NCBI RefSeq assembly: GCF_019393635.1
Contig: NC_057863.1
Coordinates: forward strand, 32,079,357-32,143,356
Source: Dromiciops gliroides
Lineage: Eukaryota; Chordata; Mammalia; Microbiotheria; Microbiotheriidae
Length of the DNA: 64,000 nucleotides
Direction: 5' to 3'
Position 1 is the first letter of the stretch; the number at the start of each line of letters is the position of its first letter. Of this stretch, positions 34,206-45,100 are shown in pieces. Both the position numbers and the translations under genes were made by a program. The notes beneath the pieces were generated by a model, which made no database searches, was not told the DNA's origin, and saw nothing but the letters and a program-made list of their open reading frames with translations.

Positions 34206-34392
34206 AAATGTTGTGCATGATTTCATATGCATAATTGACATCATTTTGTATGCCTTCTCAGTGGTAGGTGAGGGAGAAAATTTGGAATGCAATTTAAAAG
34301 AAAAGGAGTATTAAAAATAAAAAATACATTAAAAAATTAAATGAAAGACTGAGTCTGGCATTTTTATTCGTGGTGGGTTGTACCTAATTGAC

Positions 34393-34542
34393 TTTTTTTT
34401 TGTTTTGGCGGGGCAATGAGGGTTAAGTGACTTGCCTAGGGTCACACAGCTAGTAAGTGTCAAATGTCTGAGGCTAAATTTGAACTCAGGTCCTCCTGAA
34501 TCCAAGGCCGGTGCTTTATCCACTGTGCCACCTAGCTGCCCC
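34393..34542 (-). mobile_element. SINE stack, copy 1 (type B, antisense)
   Basis: Poly(T)-headed complete copy, flanked by TACCTAATTGAC (34,381-34,392) and TGCCTAATTGAC (34,543-34,554). Confidence 0.96.
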
Positions 34543-34554
34543 TGCCTAATTGAC

Positions 34555-34703
34555 TTTTTTTTTTTTGCAGGGCAATGGGGGTTAAGTGACTTGCCCAGGG
34601 TCACACAGCTAGTAAGTGTCAAGTGTCTTGAGGCTGGATTTGAACTCAGGTACTCCTGAATCCAGGGCCAGCGCTTTAACCACTGCGCCATCTAGCTGCC
34701 CCC
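34555..34703 (-). mobile_element. SINE stack, copy 2 (type B, antisense)
   Basis: Complete, 12-T tail. Flanked on the right by another AATTGACTTT (34,711-34,720). Confidence 0.96.
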
Positions 34704-34720
34704 CTCCCCCAATTGACTTT

Positions 34721-34889
34721 GTTTTTGTTTTTATTTATTTATTTTTATTTTTTTGTGGGGCAATGGGGGTTAAGTGACTTGCCCAGGGTCACACAGCTAG
34801 TAAGTGTCAAGTGTCTGAGGTTGGATTTGAACTCGGGTACTCCTGAATCCAGGGCCGGTGCTTTATCCACTGTGCCACCTAGCTGCACC
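34721..34889 (-). mobile_element. SINE stack, copy 3 (type B, antisense)
   Basis: Tail is a mixed GTTTTT/ATTT repeat. The right flank is the fourth copy of the target, CAATTGACTTTT at 34,896-34,907. Confidence 0.96.
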
Positions 34890-34907
34890 CCCCCCCAATT
34901 GACTTTT

Positions 34908-35989
34908 AAAAAGATATACCTTAATGCAATCAGTATTATTATTTCAGTTGGTAAAAAAAATCAAGGTGAATCCAGCCTCTCACCAACCTTGATAGATTGA
35001 ATGTAGTTCTAAGTAAGCCATTGAAAACTGACTCAAGTTTTTTATTCAGTATAATTTGTATTATTTGGAACCCATGAAACTTTTGATGAAAGGAAAATTC
35101 CAAAACAAACAGTGGGTGTATAAAACAGAGGAAGGAGCCTGGAGCGGGGGAAATGCTGTCAAAACACATGATTTGGAACACATAAGCACTGATCCCCATC
35201 ATCAGGAATGATATATAAATGTTTGTTGAATTAGCAAAAGAATTAGCCAAAAAAAAAAAAGTGCCCAGTTTGATAAACAAAGAATTCATAAGGGGGAAAA
35301 ATCTGCCCATCATAATTAAATAAAATGTAGTTCAATACCCTGAAAAAGGTTAAGAGTTTGATAAGAACATTTACTTCTTTTTACTTCTTCCTTCTCTTGG
35401 AAATCTAGAATCATACAACTCTTCCACTAGAGAGTTCTAGGACAGAAGGAACAGCTCTGTACACATGGGCTAGCTAAAGTTGCAATTAACCGTGCTCATC
35501 ATCTTCCACTACCTCAACAGCCATGTCCAACTGGTGGCCAAGTCTTGCCAATGTTTTCTCTACATCATTCCAGATCCCCATCCTCTTTCCTTCAGTCAGA
35601 CAGTCTCTCCCCTTGCTCAACCACCCTTCACAAAACAATGTGGCACCAAACTTGTTTTTCTTTGCAAAGTTAAATTTCACATGTTGAAGTTGACAAAGAT
35701 TCTGGGCATGGTAGAGCATGAAGTAAACATGTAAATCTCACATGCCGGGAAGTGTTTCACAAACCTTAGAGTGTTCACATCAATGCCAGATGTTATTATT
35801 ATTTAGGTGACTCATTTTGCCAATATTTTTTAAACACATACTTAGCATTGGTTACAGTCATGGCTTCACAATAATCCCCAGCTTCAGAACCATTATCAAC
35901 CCCATTGCTCTTTTCTCTGGCCTGTGGATATAGCCAATACGGATAGTGAGTTCTGGCCAAAGAGCACTACAAAATAAAGTGCCTTTAAG
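34908..35989. other. Single-copy DNA, nothing identified
   Basis: AT-rich. Opposed ORFs of 77-124 residues show no recognisable domain. Confidence 0.35.
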
Positions 35990-36330
35990 TCACCAGGCAG
36001 ATATTTCTACTTTTAACTCCCTTCAAAGCTCAAATTCAAGGGCTGTCTGTTTCAAAAGGTCTTCCCTGATCCCCTACAGGCTTCCTTTGGCATAGAAGTA
36101 GACTTGGAGGGTGTGACCTTTGCCTCCATCCTACCCAGCTCGTTAATGTTCTTCACCCATCAATTAATTGCCTTGAATATATTTTGTATTTAATTTCCTT
36201 TGTACATCTTGTAACCAATAATGGAATGTAAGCTTCTTGAGCAGAGCCCAATATGATACTTATTTTTGTAATACCAGGACCTTGTAGGTGTTTAGTCCAT
36301 GTTTATTAGATTGAATTGGTTGACACAAAA
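35990..36330 (+). mobile_element. L2 LINE 3' fragment
   Basis: 'ttcaaagctcaaattcaagg', 'ggtcttccctgatcccctac', 'tgtaagcttcttgagcagag' and 'tgtaggtgtttagtccatgt'. Confidence 0.7.
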
Positions 36331-36752
36331 CCACCTTTTGCTTGGTATTTACTGGACAGAGAGCTAACATTTAAAAGAGAATTCTTTCAAATGCTTCCCA
36401 AGAATTGCACTTTCCAAATTATCCTGCCAAGAGGTAGGACTGGTCAATGACTTTACTCCACAATAATCTCTGTTTCCATTTTGGAGATGGAGAAACCAAG
36501 ACAGCTAGGCTAAGAGCTTTGCCGAAAACAGCCTACCAGGATCCTTCTCTCAATACAGTATGGATTTCATACTGGGTCAACGAGACCATTTTATTTGTTC
36601 AAGGAATCAAAAGGAATCTGTGGCATTTCATCTATTGACCTATAAAAGCTAATGTCAGGACCTTATTTGAGGAGCAAAAGGCTGCTGCATTTAAAGCAGT
36701 TGAAGGAGGGATCAGAAATTTCCTTAACAGACGAAATCCATAATCAAGGCGT

Positions 36753-36844
36753 GAAATAATGAAATCTTTTTCAAAATATCAGGTAGGAATTATCAAATGA
36801 AATAATGAAATATTTTTCAAAATATCAGGTAGGAATTATCAAAT
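36753..36844 (+). repeat. Recent 46-bp tandem duplication
   Basis: Units 36,753-36,798 and 36,799-36,844 differ at one base (C/A). A partial third 'gaaaattatcaaat' follows. Confidence 0.95.
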
Positions 36845-37129
36845 GAAAATTATCAAATGGCATATTTTGCCAGTCCATATCTATGGAACTGAGCCCTATG
36901 AGTACGGATCAATCTCTGAAGACAGTTGGTACAGTTGTATTAAATAGTTTGCAGAAAAGCTAAAAAAGCAACATATTGCACTGAGATTTTTTAAAAAACT
37001 GATGACAGATTATGTAACCTTCAATCAACTTGTTTCCTTTCAATTAACCTATTTTAAGAAGTAATATTATCTCTCTGAAACAGGTTAAGTTTTTTAAATA
37101 CCATTTTATTAACTAGTGATATGAATCAT

Positions 37130-37330
37130 AGTCATTTTGAGCTGGCAAGAGCCTGAGAGGTCACCTCTTAATGAGTAATGAATATTGATTAATGTGATGA
37201 ATAATAAAGTCCAACCTCATTTTAAAGAAGAGGAAATTGAGGGCCAGCGAGGATAAATGACTTAACAAGATGACACAGGGAGTGAATAGCTGAACAGGGA
37301 TTTGGACCTAGGAGTTCTGAATAAAAATCA
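37130..37330 (-). mobile_element. MIR relic, antisense
   Basis: 'aagaggaaattgagggccag', 'aaatgacttaacaagatgac' and 'gggatttggacctaggagtt'. Confidence 0.6.
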
Positions 37331-37985
37331 AGGCCTAATGCAGACATGGAAGTGACAATAGGATTCTCAATGGTCATGCTGGATGAGCAGATAGAATGAG
37401 GAACTTGAAAGAACTGGGGTGGGATCTATCTTTTCTGCAGAGACAGTGGACTCTAGGTGTGGAACATTGCCTATAATAGGAGCCAGTTGATAAGTTGGTT
37501 AGTTTTGCTGAACAGCTTTCCCTCCCCTGCCCCTTTTCTCCATTACCCCCTCACTTGCTAGGGACTGGGGAGGGGGCGATATATTCAGAAATGAAGGCTA
37601 TGTAAAAGCAAAAGATACAATAATTTTCTTTAATGGAAGAGGTGGTCTACAATGTTACATCACACAGAGAGCTGAACAAAGATGAACATTGGATTGGGTG
37701 ATTAAAAAAAAAAGTTATGTGACCTTGAAGAAAGTTGTTTTAGTAACATACTGGGGACAAAAAGCAGATAGCAAAGATCTGAGACAGCAGACAGAATGTG
37801 CTTTTGAGAGAACAAATTCTAAGAGTTTGCTAGTGAAAAGGAAAAGATATAAGGATAGGCTGAAGTCATGGTCTAGTTTATTTAAGGTGGAGGTTGAACC
37901 TGTCTGTAGGCTGGAGAGAGTCAAGGGAAGGATTGAAAATTTATGAGAGAATGCTTAAGGAAAAGGCTTTTTGGAAGAAAGAGAA
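37331..37985. other. Single-copy DNA, nothing identified
   Basis: Opposed ORFs of 69-85 residues, none recognisable. Confidence 0.35.
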
Positions 37986-37989
37986 GAGA

Positions 37990-38210
37990 CAGCCTACGAT
38001 AGATACTGGAGCCAGGAAAACCTGAGTTCAAATCCAGCCTCAGACCCACACTGGCTATGGGACCCTGGGCAAGTCACTTCACTGCCTACCTCAGTTTCCT
38101 CATCTGTAAAATAAACTGGAGAAGGAAATGGCAAACCACTCCAGTAAGAAAACCCCAAATGGAGTCACAGAATTGGTCGACACTGGACAGGAACAAAACT
38201 ATCTTTGTAT
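37990..38210 (+). mobile_element. tRNA SINE with RTE/BovB-like 3' tail
   Basis: tRNA-like half with 'ctgagttcaaatccagcctc', then 'cctcagtttcctcatctgta'. It continues with 'ctggagaaggaaatggcaaa', 'ccactccag' and 'aaaaccccaaatggagtcac', and ends 'gacactggacaggaac', a tail resembling the BovB/RTE end. It is thus mobilised by RTE rather than L1. Confidence 0.72.
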
Positions 38211-38994
38211 GTGTAGTAATTTACATGTTGTCCCCCCCACTAGAAAGTGAGCTGTGATTTCAGGGACCATGGTTTTTATCTTTCTTTATCGTTAGTCATT
38301 AGCATCCTTGGATGATAATGCTTAAGGCCTAGTGTTTGACTTGCAAGTTCAGCCCCTTTCTAAACATCAATACAAGTAGAAAATGTTTCCATTTGGAAGG
38401 TTCTCAGGGCCAAATACTGTTTACATCTGGTATCTGGTATCTGACTGTCATCATCTTTAGATATTATTAGATGTAGAAACATCATGCCTAAGAGAGCGAG
38501 GCTAGGAAATGGCCAGGCTGCTGATGGGGGCCAATAGTCTATATTCAGAAATTCATTCCACATTCCTAGTGATAGAGTCAGGATTGGAAATTAAGTCCTG
38601 GAAACAAAATCCATTGAGACTTCAGTTCCTAAAGGCTAACATGGCGCTATTAATTTTTTTTTATTTTCTAAGATTGTGTCATTTTCATCCCCCTACCCCC
38701 AAAGTTTTCTAAATATTCTAGAAACAAAAAAATCTTTTTACTTTAAGAAAGTGGTTGTTGGGATTTTTTAAAAAAAAATGTTAGTGGGGTGTGTGTGTTT
38801 GCACACAGAATCAAAGGATATACTCAGAAGGTAGTTTCCCTTACTACCCATCCCACAGTATATCATTGATATCCAGTCATAGAACAGCAAATATGACCAT
38901 TTACAACAAAAGGCCATATTCTGCTTTATAAACACAGAACTAAAAAGCTGAGAAGTAAAAGTGGACAAGTTACAAGAGACTATGTACAATTTAA
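38211..38994. other. Mostly single-copy; one short possible RTE relic
   Basis: Near 38,285-38,365 'cttggatgataatgctt…gacttgcaagttcag' faintly resembles the antisense RTE end. Nothing else seen. Confidence 0.35.
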
Positions 38995-39235
38995 GGACAG
39001 CTAGATGTTGTAGTGGATCAGGTGCCCCACCTGGAGTCAGGAAGATTTATCTTCCTGAATTCAAATCTGACCTCAGACACTTAGTAGCTGTGTGACCCTA
39101 GGCAAGTCACTTCACCCGGTTTGCCTCAGTTTCCTCATCTGTAAAATGAGCTGGAGAAGGAAATGGTAAACCCCTCCAGTTTCTTTGCCAAGAAAATGCC
39201 AAAAGGGGTCATAGAGTGGGATATGACTAAACAGC
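38995..39235 (+). mobile_element. tRNA SINE with RTE/BovB-like 3' tail
   Basis: Second copy, about 1 kb from the first: 'aggacagctagatgttgtag', 'cagtttcctcatctgtaaaa', 'gagctggagaaggaaatggt', 'ctttgccaagaaaatgccaa' and 'agtgggatatgactaaacag'. Confidence 0.75.
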
Positions 39236-39270
39236 AATGTACAATTTAAACTTTAAAAATATATCCCTAG

Positions 39271-39420
39271 GGGGCAGCTAGGTTGGCGCAGTGGATAAAG
39301 CACCAGCCCTTGATTCAGGAGTACCTGAGTTCAAATCCGGCCTCAGACACTTGACACTTACTAGCTGTGTGACCCTGGGCCAGTCACTTAACCCCCATTG
39401 CCCTGGCAAAAAAAAAACCA
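39271..39420 (+). mobile_element. tRNA-derived marsupial SINE, type B
   Basis: Complete, with an A tail. Left flank ATATATCCCTAG, right flank AAAACCCTAG, abutting the L1 that follows. Confidence 0.95.
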
Positions 39421-39429
39421 AAACCCTAG

Positions 39430-40290
39430 TTACCACCTGACACCTATCAGATTGGCTAATATGACAAAAAAGGAAAATAATAAATGTTGGAGCTGTGGGA
39501 AAATTGGAATACTAATGTATTGTTGGTGGAGCTGTGAACTGATCCAACCATTCTGGTGAGCAATGGAATTATGCCCAAAGGGCTATAAAGCTGTGCATAC
39601 CCTTTGACCCAGCAATACCACTTTGGGGGCCTTTTCCCCAAAGAGATCATAAAAAAGAGAAAAGGACCCACATGTACAAAAATATTTATAGCTGCTTTTT
39701 TTTTTTGTGGTGGCAAGGAATTGGAAATTGAGGGGTTGCCCATCCATTGGGGAATGGCTAAACAAGTTGTGGTATATGAATGTAATGGAATTCTATTGTG
39801 CTGTAAGAAATGATGAGCAGGAGTTCAGAGAAACCTGGAGGAACTGTCATGAACTGATGAGATGAGCAGAACCAAGAGAACATTGTACACAGTATCAACA
39901 TTGTGTTGATCAACTGTGATGGACTAGATTCTTCTCACCAATGCAATGGTACAGGAGAGTTCCAGGGGACTCATGATGGAAGGGGATCTCCAAATCCAGA
40001 AAAAAAAAAACAAAACTGTGGAGTATGGATGCTGATTAAACCATACTATTTCTTTTATTTTGGGGGCTGTTATTTTTCTATTCTGAGGTTTTTCCTTATT
40101 GCTCTGATTCTTCTAACATGACTAATGCAGAAATAGGTTTAATGTTATTTTATATATATATATATATAACCTATATCTACCTGCTGTCTAGGGGAGGGAA
40201 AAAAATTGGAAATTGGAAATCTTATATAAACAAATGTTGAAAACTATCTTTACATGTGACTGGAAAAAAATAAAATGCTTTTATCAGAAA
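39430..40290 (+). mobile_element. 5'-truncated L1 (ORF2 C-terminus plus 3' UTR)
   Basis: ORF2 end in order: 'accacctgacacctatcaga', 'ggctaatatgacaaaaaagg', 'gtattgttggtggagctgtg', 'cctttgacccagcaatacca', 'ggggaatggctaaacaagtt', 'agcagaaccaagagaacatt'. Then the 3' UTR with 'aatgcagaaataggttt', (TA)n, 'ctgctgtctaggggagg' and a tail. Broken frames. The target copy ATATATCCCTAG follows at about 40,296-40,307. Confidence 0.92.
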
Positions 40291-40307
40291 AAAATATATA
40301 TCCCTAG

Positions 40308-41060
40308 TAACAATAAACATTTATTAAGTGTTTACTACATGCCAGACACTGTGCTAAGTCCTAGGGACAGAAAAAGAGGCAAAAGGCAGTTCCTAAACTC
40401 AAGGAGCCGGCAATCCAATGGGGTAGAAAACACGGGAACAAACACAAAGTAAGCTATTTACAAGATGAATAGGAAAAGGGTTCTCCCATAGAAAGTGGGC
40501 TATGAGTTGGGACTTACAGGAAGCCAGGGAGGGCAGGAGAGCACTCCCCATCTGGGAGATAGCCAGAGAAAACGGCCAGAGCTGAGACTCGGAGCATTTT
40601 CAACCCGGCCAATAGCACTGGATCAGGGAGTAAGATATGAGAAGACGGGAAAGGTAGGAGTAGGTTATGAAGGGCTCTGAATGCCAAATTTTGTATTTGC
40701 TCCTGGAGGCAATAAGCGGGGAGGAAGAGGATGGGGTGGGGTGACATGATGGTGACTGAAGGATGGACTGGAGGGGGGAGACTTGAAGGAGGCGACCCAC
40801 CAGGAGGCTAATGCAGTCTAGGGCATGAAGGTTTGCAGCAGGGTGAGGAGGGGGCATACTGGGAAGATGCTGCAGAAATAAAATCAGCAGGCCTTGGCCA
40901 CAGCTGGGTATGTGGATAAGAATGTGGATTTGTGAGGCATCCAAGGTGACTCCTAGTTTGTGAGCCCAGGGGACAAGGAGGATGGGGCTGCCCTCTAAGT
41001 AACAGGGATGTGGATTTCGTCCACTAGACTTCCAGTTAGAGATGTCTGAAAGGGAAACCA
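40308..41060 (+). mobile_element. Long ancient interspersed repeat
   Basis: Opens 'aacaataaacatttattaag', 'ccagacactgtgctaagtcc', then 'ctcaaggagccggcaatcca', 'gtaggttatgaagggctctg', 'gtgacatgatggtgactgaa' and 'caggaggctaatgcagtcta'. I recognise the motif order as a widespread mammalian relic but do not name it. Two minus ORFs (77 and 114 aa) are shadows. Confidence 0.5.
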
Positions 41061-41499
41061 GCTATCAGAACATTGGGGCAGGAATAGGATAATCAGCAGA
41101 AAGGACCACTAAATTCATGGAAACACCAAGTGGCAGTCTTTGTGTCCTTAGACACAGGACTAACTGGCAGAGAGCCTCAGGACTCCTGCTGGCTTCCATC
41201 TTCTGAGAATAGTACTGCCTTCTGAAGTAATAGGGAAAGGGGGGGGGGGATTATATGGGACATATTTAAATTTCAGCTGTAAGTTTTAGATCGATGGGAT
41301 TTTTAAAAGCTCAACTTGTGATCCAACAAGCCATTTACAGGGTCTTCATGCAGTCCTTACATGACTCTTCCCCTCAAAAATTCAATGGGGTTTTTTTCAA
41401 ATTAACTGTAATGAAGACATAAGCTCCCAGTCAATCTTTTCAGTTCATTCTGCAGTTGTGTGACGATTTGGGGTTTTCTTAGACACTAGAACAGTTTGC
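41061..41499. other. Single-copy DNA, nothing identified
   Basis: No gene or repeat recognised. Confidence 0.35.
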
Positions 41500-41640
41500 T
41501 ATTTCCTTCTCATTTTACAGATGAGAAAAGAAGCAAACAGGGTTCAGTGTCTTGCCCAGGGTCACAGGCCAGATTTGAACTCAGGGAGATGTCTTCCTGA
41601 CAACAGGATTGGCACTACCTACAGCAACAGAGCTGCCCTG
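41500..41640 (-). mobile_element. MIR relic, antisense
   Basis: 'cattttacagatgagaaaag', 'cagtgtcttgcccagggtca' and 'ccagatttgaactcagggag'. Confidence 0.7.
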
Positions 41641-42132
41641 TTCTGAAAGAGGTTTGGCTCGACTCTCACAACCCTTCAGGTAAGCCGCCTGCCTCCTGGG
41701 GGTCATCCTGCACATGCATCTCCCCCCTCCTGAGCTTTACCCAGGCCTCCCTTCCCCTCTACACTAGCAATGCAGTCCTGTCCAACCTCTTAAATCTGTC
41801 AGTTTCCTTTAGCACCAAAGCTCCCATGCCACAGGGATCCTGTGCTACCTACCAGGTATATACACATTGCCATATGGACCCACCCCAATTTTACTGCTCA
41901 AGGAAATTAAAGGAAAACAAGATACCTCCTGAGTACCCTCCTTCCCTCTCCTCTCCCGAAGTCTGGAACACTTCTAAAGTTCTACCCATGCATTTTAGTG
42001 AATAACAAATACCACAGAGAGCAAATGTAACTAGTGTTGTCTTGATGTTATTAAACTTTTAAATACAATGAAAACAGGCTTTAACATTGCTATAAGCTTA
42101 TTTGCCAATAAATTAAAGTGTATTCATAGTAT

Positions 42133-42138
42133 TTTATT
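42133..42138 (-). terminator. RPL22L1: RPL22L1 poly(A) signal AATAAA
   Basis: TTTATT on +, AATAAA on the coding strand, 53 bases after the stop codon. Gives a short 3' UTR, as usual for ribosomal protein genes. Confidence 0.75.
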
Positions 42139-42190
42139 CTTTTGAACACTTTAAAATTCAAAGCCCTTCAGAAAGGGCTTGACTTCCCAT

Positions 42191-45100
42191 TTAATCTTCA
42201 GATTCAGAACCTTCCTCATCTTGACTAATCTGGAAATAACGAAGCTCGTATGTTTCCTTGTCTGATGCAACCACACGAAGCCAATCACGAAGATTGTTCT
42301 TCTTGAGATATTTCTTGGTAAGATATTTTAAGTATCTGTAGGGAGGGGGAAAAACAAGCTTAGTATCAGTATCTCTCCAAATCAAATGGAATTAAATAAA
42401 CAATATGGTCTATTATGATACATGCCCCAAGGGAGCAGAGCTAGGTGGTGGCACAGTGGATAAAGCACCGGCCCTGGATTCAGGAGGACCTGAGTTCAAA
42501 TCCAGCCTCAGACACAGGACACATACTAGCTGTGTGACCCTAGGCAAGTCACTTAACCCCCAATGCCCCGGCAAAAACAAAACAAAACAAAAACAGACAA
42601 ACAAAAAAATAATAATACATGCCCCATAGAATTTCTTCAGATTTGTAATCACTCATGACTTTAGGGAAACAAAATACACTACCATACTCCCACTTGAAAT
42701 TCAAATATCAATGCATCAATCAAGTCAAATATCACCCAGGAAAGAGGGGCCAGGGAAAGTCAGTCAATATTTGAGACTATAACCTTAATGCTGGCCCTTG
42801 CCCATTATGAAGCCATTTTAAGGTGGGAATGACACTCAGGGTAGTTCCAGATTTGCACAAAGTTTAACAGGTTGCTTTAGGTAATTTTTCGATAATATCA
42901 ATTAGTTAAATGAGGAACAAAGTATGTTCTTACCTTTTGGAGAACTGTTTCTCAGACACAACTGTGATCTTATTCTTGAAGCGTTCAATATGAACAACAT
43001 TCCCTAGGTTCCCCGTTTTTCCATTGACTTTAACTTTCTCCTTCAAGAATTGCTCCTATTTTGAAAAATAAAGAAAAAATACAACACTAGGGAAGGTAAC
43101 CCTAGATATTCACTAGGGAAGGTACCCTAGGAATACAGCTTAGGTTAAAATCAAAATAAAAACTTTTCCAATATTAAAAAAAGCACACAAAAAACAAGCA
43201 GTATATTCTTATTTACAGATTAGCTAAATTCTAGTACTAAAAATTTAAATCCTCCAAGGATGAATGTAAACAATTACTTACAAAATTTCCAGAATCAAAG
43301 ATTCCATCTTCAACTGGATGAGTAAGGTCAAGGTTAAACTTCCAAGTAGATCTCTTGGCCTTCTTATCTTTTGGCTTAAAAAAAAAAAGTGAGCAGTTTT
43401 TTAATCAATAGTTGGGGAAAACATTAAAAGTTTGAAGGTTTAGAGAATCCATTTATCATTTATGTAGAAAGTTATTTCTCTTAAAACTCAACAACAGCTG
43501 CAAAAAATGAAGTATTCAACAGTTTGGTTTCTCTTAAGCTTTGTTATTTTCCCCAAATGTTAAGTTCTTTAGCAAAAAAGGGTTGGCTTTAAAATTGAGA
43601 TTGAATTAGTATTGAAAAGTATTTGTATGCCCACTAGACCATAATTACTTTGAGTTTATCTATTCCTAACCTCATAATAAATACCTGCTGACCTCTAAAT
43701 CTGGTTCTGGAGAGATTGTCTCTCCAGAAAAATTCCGACTAGACCTCAAAATCAGGTTCAGTTATTAGCATACAACAGGTGTGGAGATGCTTTTACAGAG
43801 GCCATTAAACACCCTGTACATCCTGGATTATTTCAAGGTTTACACTGGAGCCTGTGGCATCTAGAGTTCAAACCCCATGTTTTACATTAGAGGTCAAGTG
43901 GAGCTATCCAGGGTAACAGACATATAGCAGAACAGGGATTCTGAAATCCTCACTTCCAAATCCAGCATTTTCCACTGTTCAAATCCATCTTAAAGAAGAG
44001 GAAGTAGAAATACTTGTTGTACCAGTTTTCCAAGAGTTACCAAAATGTGAACTTAAGGGTGTTTGTTATTTACATAACATTTCCAAAGGCTGTCTGTCTC
44101 TCATGCCCTCCCTGTCAAGTGTCATTGTCTCATCTAAAACCTACCTTATACAGAAAGCCTTTCCCAACCCCTCCTAACTCTAGTACCCAGTTTATTGTCT
44201 ATTTATCCTGCAGATTTTTTGGCTTCTTGTAGGCCCCATCAGATTGCAAGCTCCTTATGGGCAGTGATGGTCTTTTTCCTTTTCTGCATTCCTACCCTAG
44301 GGCTTACCAATAGTAACTGTCCATAGGAGGAGCTTACTTTATGTTTACTAATTTGACTCAGAAAAATGGTGGGCAGTGGAAGCAGTGCCTGATTGGGTGG
44401 CAGAAGCATTGAGCTGGAGACCCCAGCTGTTCTATGATCTTTGCTCTCTAACAGATTTCAATCAATAGATGACCTCTGACAAATACTCTCTGTGGGAGAA
44501 AATTGGCCAAGTCTGGCCTAACCATCTCCGTGGGCCTCAGTTGTTCATCTATAAAAGGAGGGGAGGGGCTAAGATCCCTTCCAGCACCAAATCTACTTTA
44601 TACAGTAGGAGGAGTCAGAACACTGGGCCTGCAATAGGAAGACCTGAGTACAAGTTCGGTCTCGGACACTCATTACTAGCTATGTGACCCTGGGCAAGTC
44701 ACTTAACCTCAGTCTGCCTGTTTCCTCAACTACCAAATGGAGACCCTAAGGGCACCTACCTCTCCCAGGGTGGTTGTGAGGGTGTAATGAGATCATTGTA
44801 CAATCTCAGCACAAGGACTGACTAGTACCCAGTAGGCGCTACATAAATGCTCTCTGATCTGTAAAACCGGGGTAAGAGCGCCGACCCTCCGCCAACTGTT
44901 GGCAACATCAAATAAGCCTGGTATACAGCAGGCGCTACTAAGAGCACAAAGTGCACAAATCAGAATGTGCACAGACGTTACTGGCGCCTGGAAATCCCTA
45001 CAGGGAGACCCCAGGAGCGGCCGAGGCCGTGAGCAGGGGGTCACGGCCTGGCCGCAGGGCTGCCGGCTGGCCGGCCTTTCCCGGTCCCCCGCTGGGCCCG

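Larger units (their letters stand above)
30326..34325 (+). mobile_element. Marsupial L1, spanning 5' UTR to 3' end but internally deleted
   Basis: Order: 5' UTR from 'ggcagagccaagatggc'. An ORF1-like region starts at an ATG near 31,078; the RRM/CTD part reads as diverged NLxIIGLxExHDQ, EIERIHxxPPE and TYPAKLSIIL-like motifs, 31,530-32,000. A long purine-rich inter-ORF region follows to about 32,570. The ORF2 endonuclease start (NMDEMSSPIK-like, QNPIKSYL…RYTLETERHR) lies at 32,705-32,970. Then roughly 2.7 kb of ORF2 is missing, and the ORF2 C-terminus (33,240-33,960) and 3' UTR follow. Frames are broken many times. It carries a hAT insertion (32,983-33,166) and a truncated SINE (34,066-34,205). 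Possible target repeat 'aaaattaaa' on both sides. Confidence 0.85.

Noticed and set aside
34329-34691. 120-residue minus ORF with internally repeated protein sequence
   Set aside because: Two stacked SINE copies read through. Recurrent peptides such as DSGGPEFKS and [11 protein letters not shown] across the window are all SINE-encoded artefacts.
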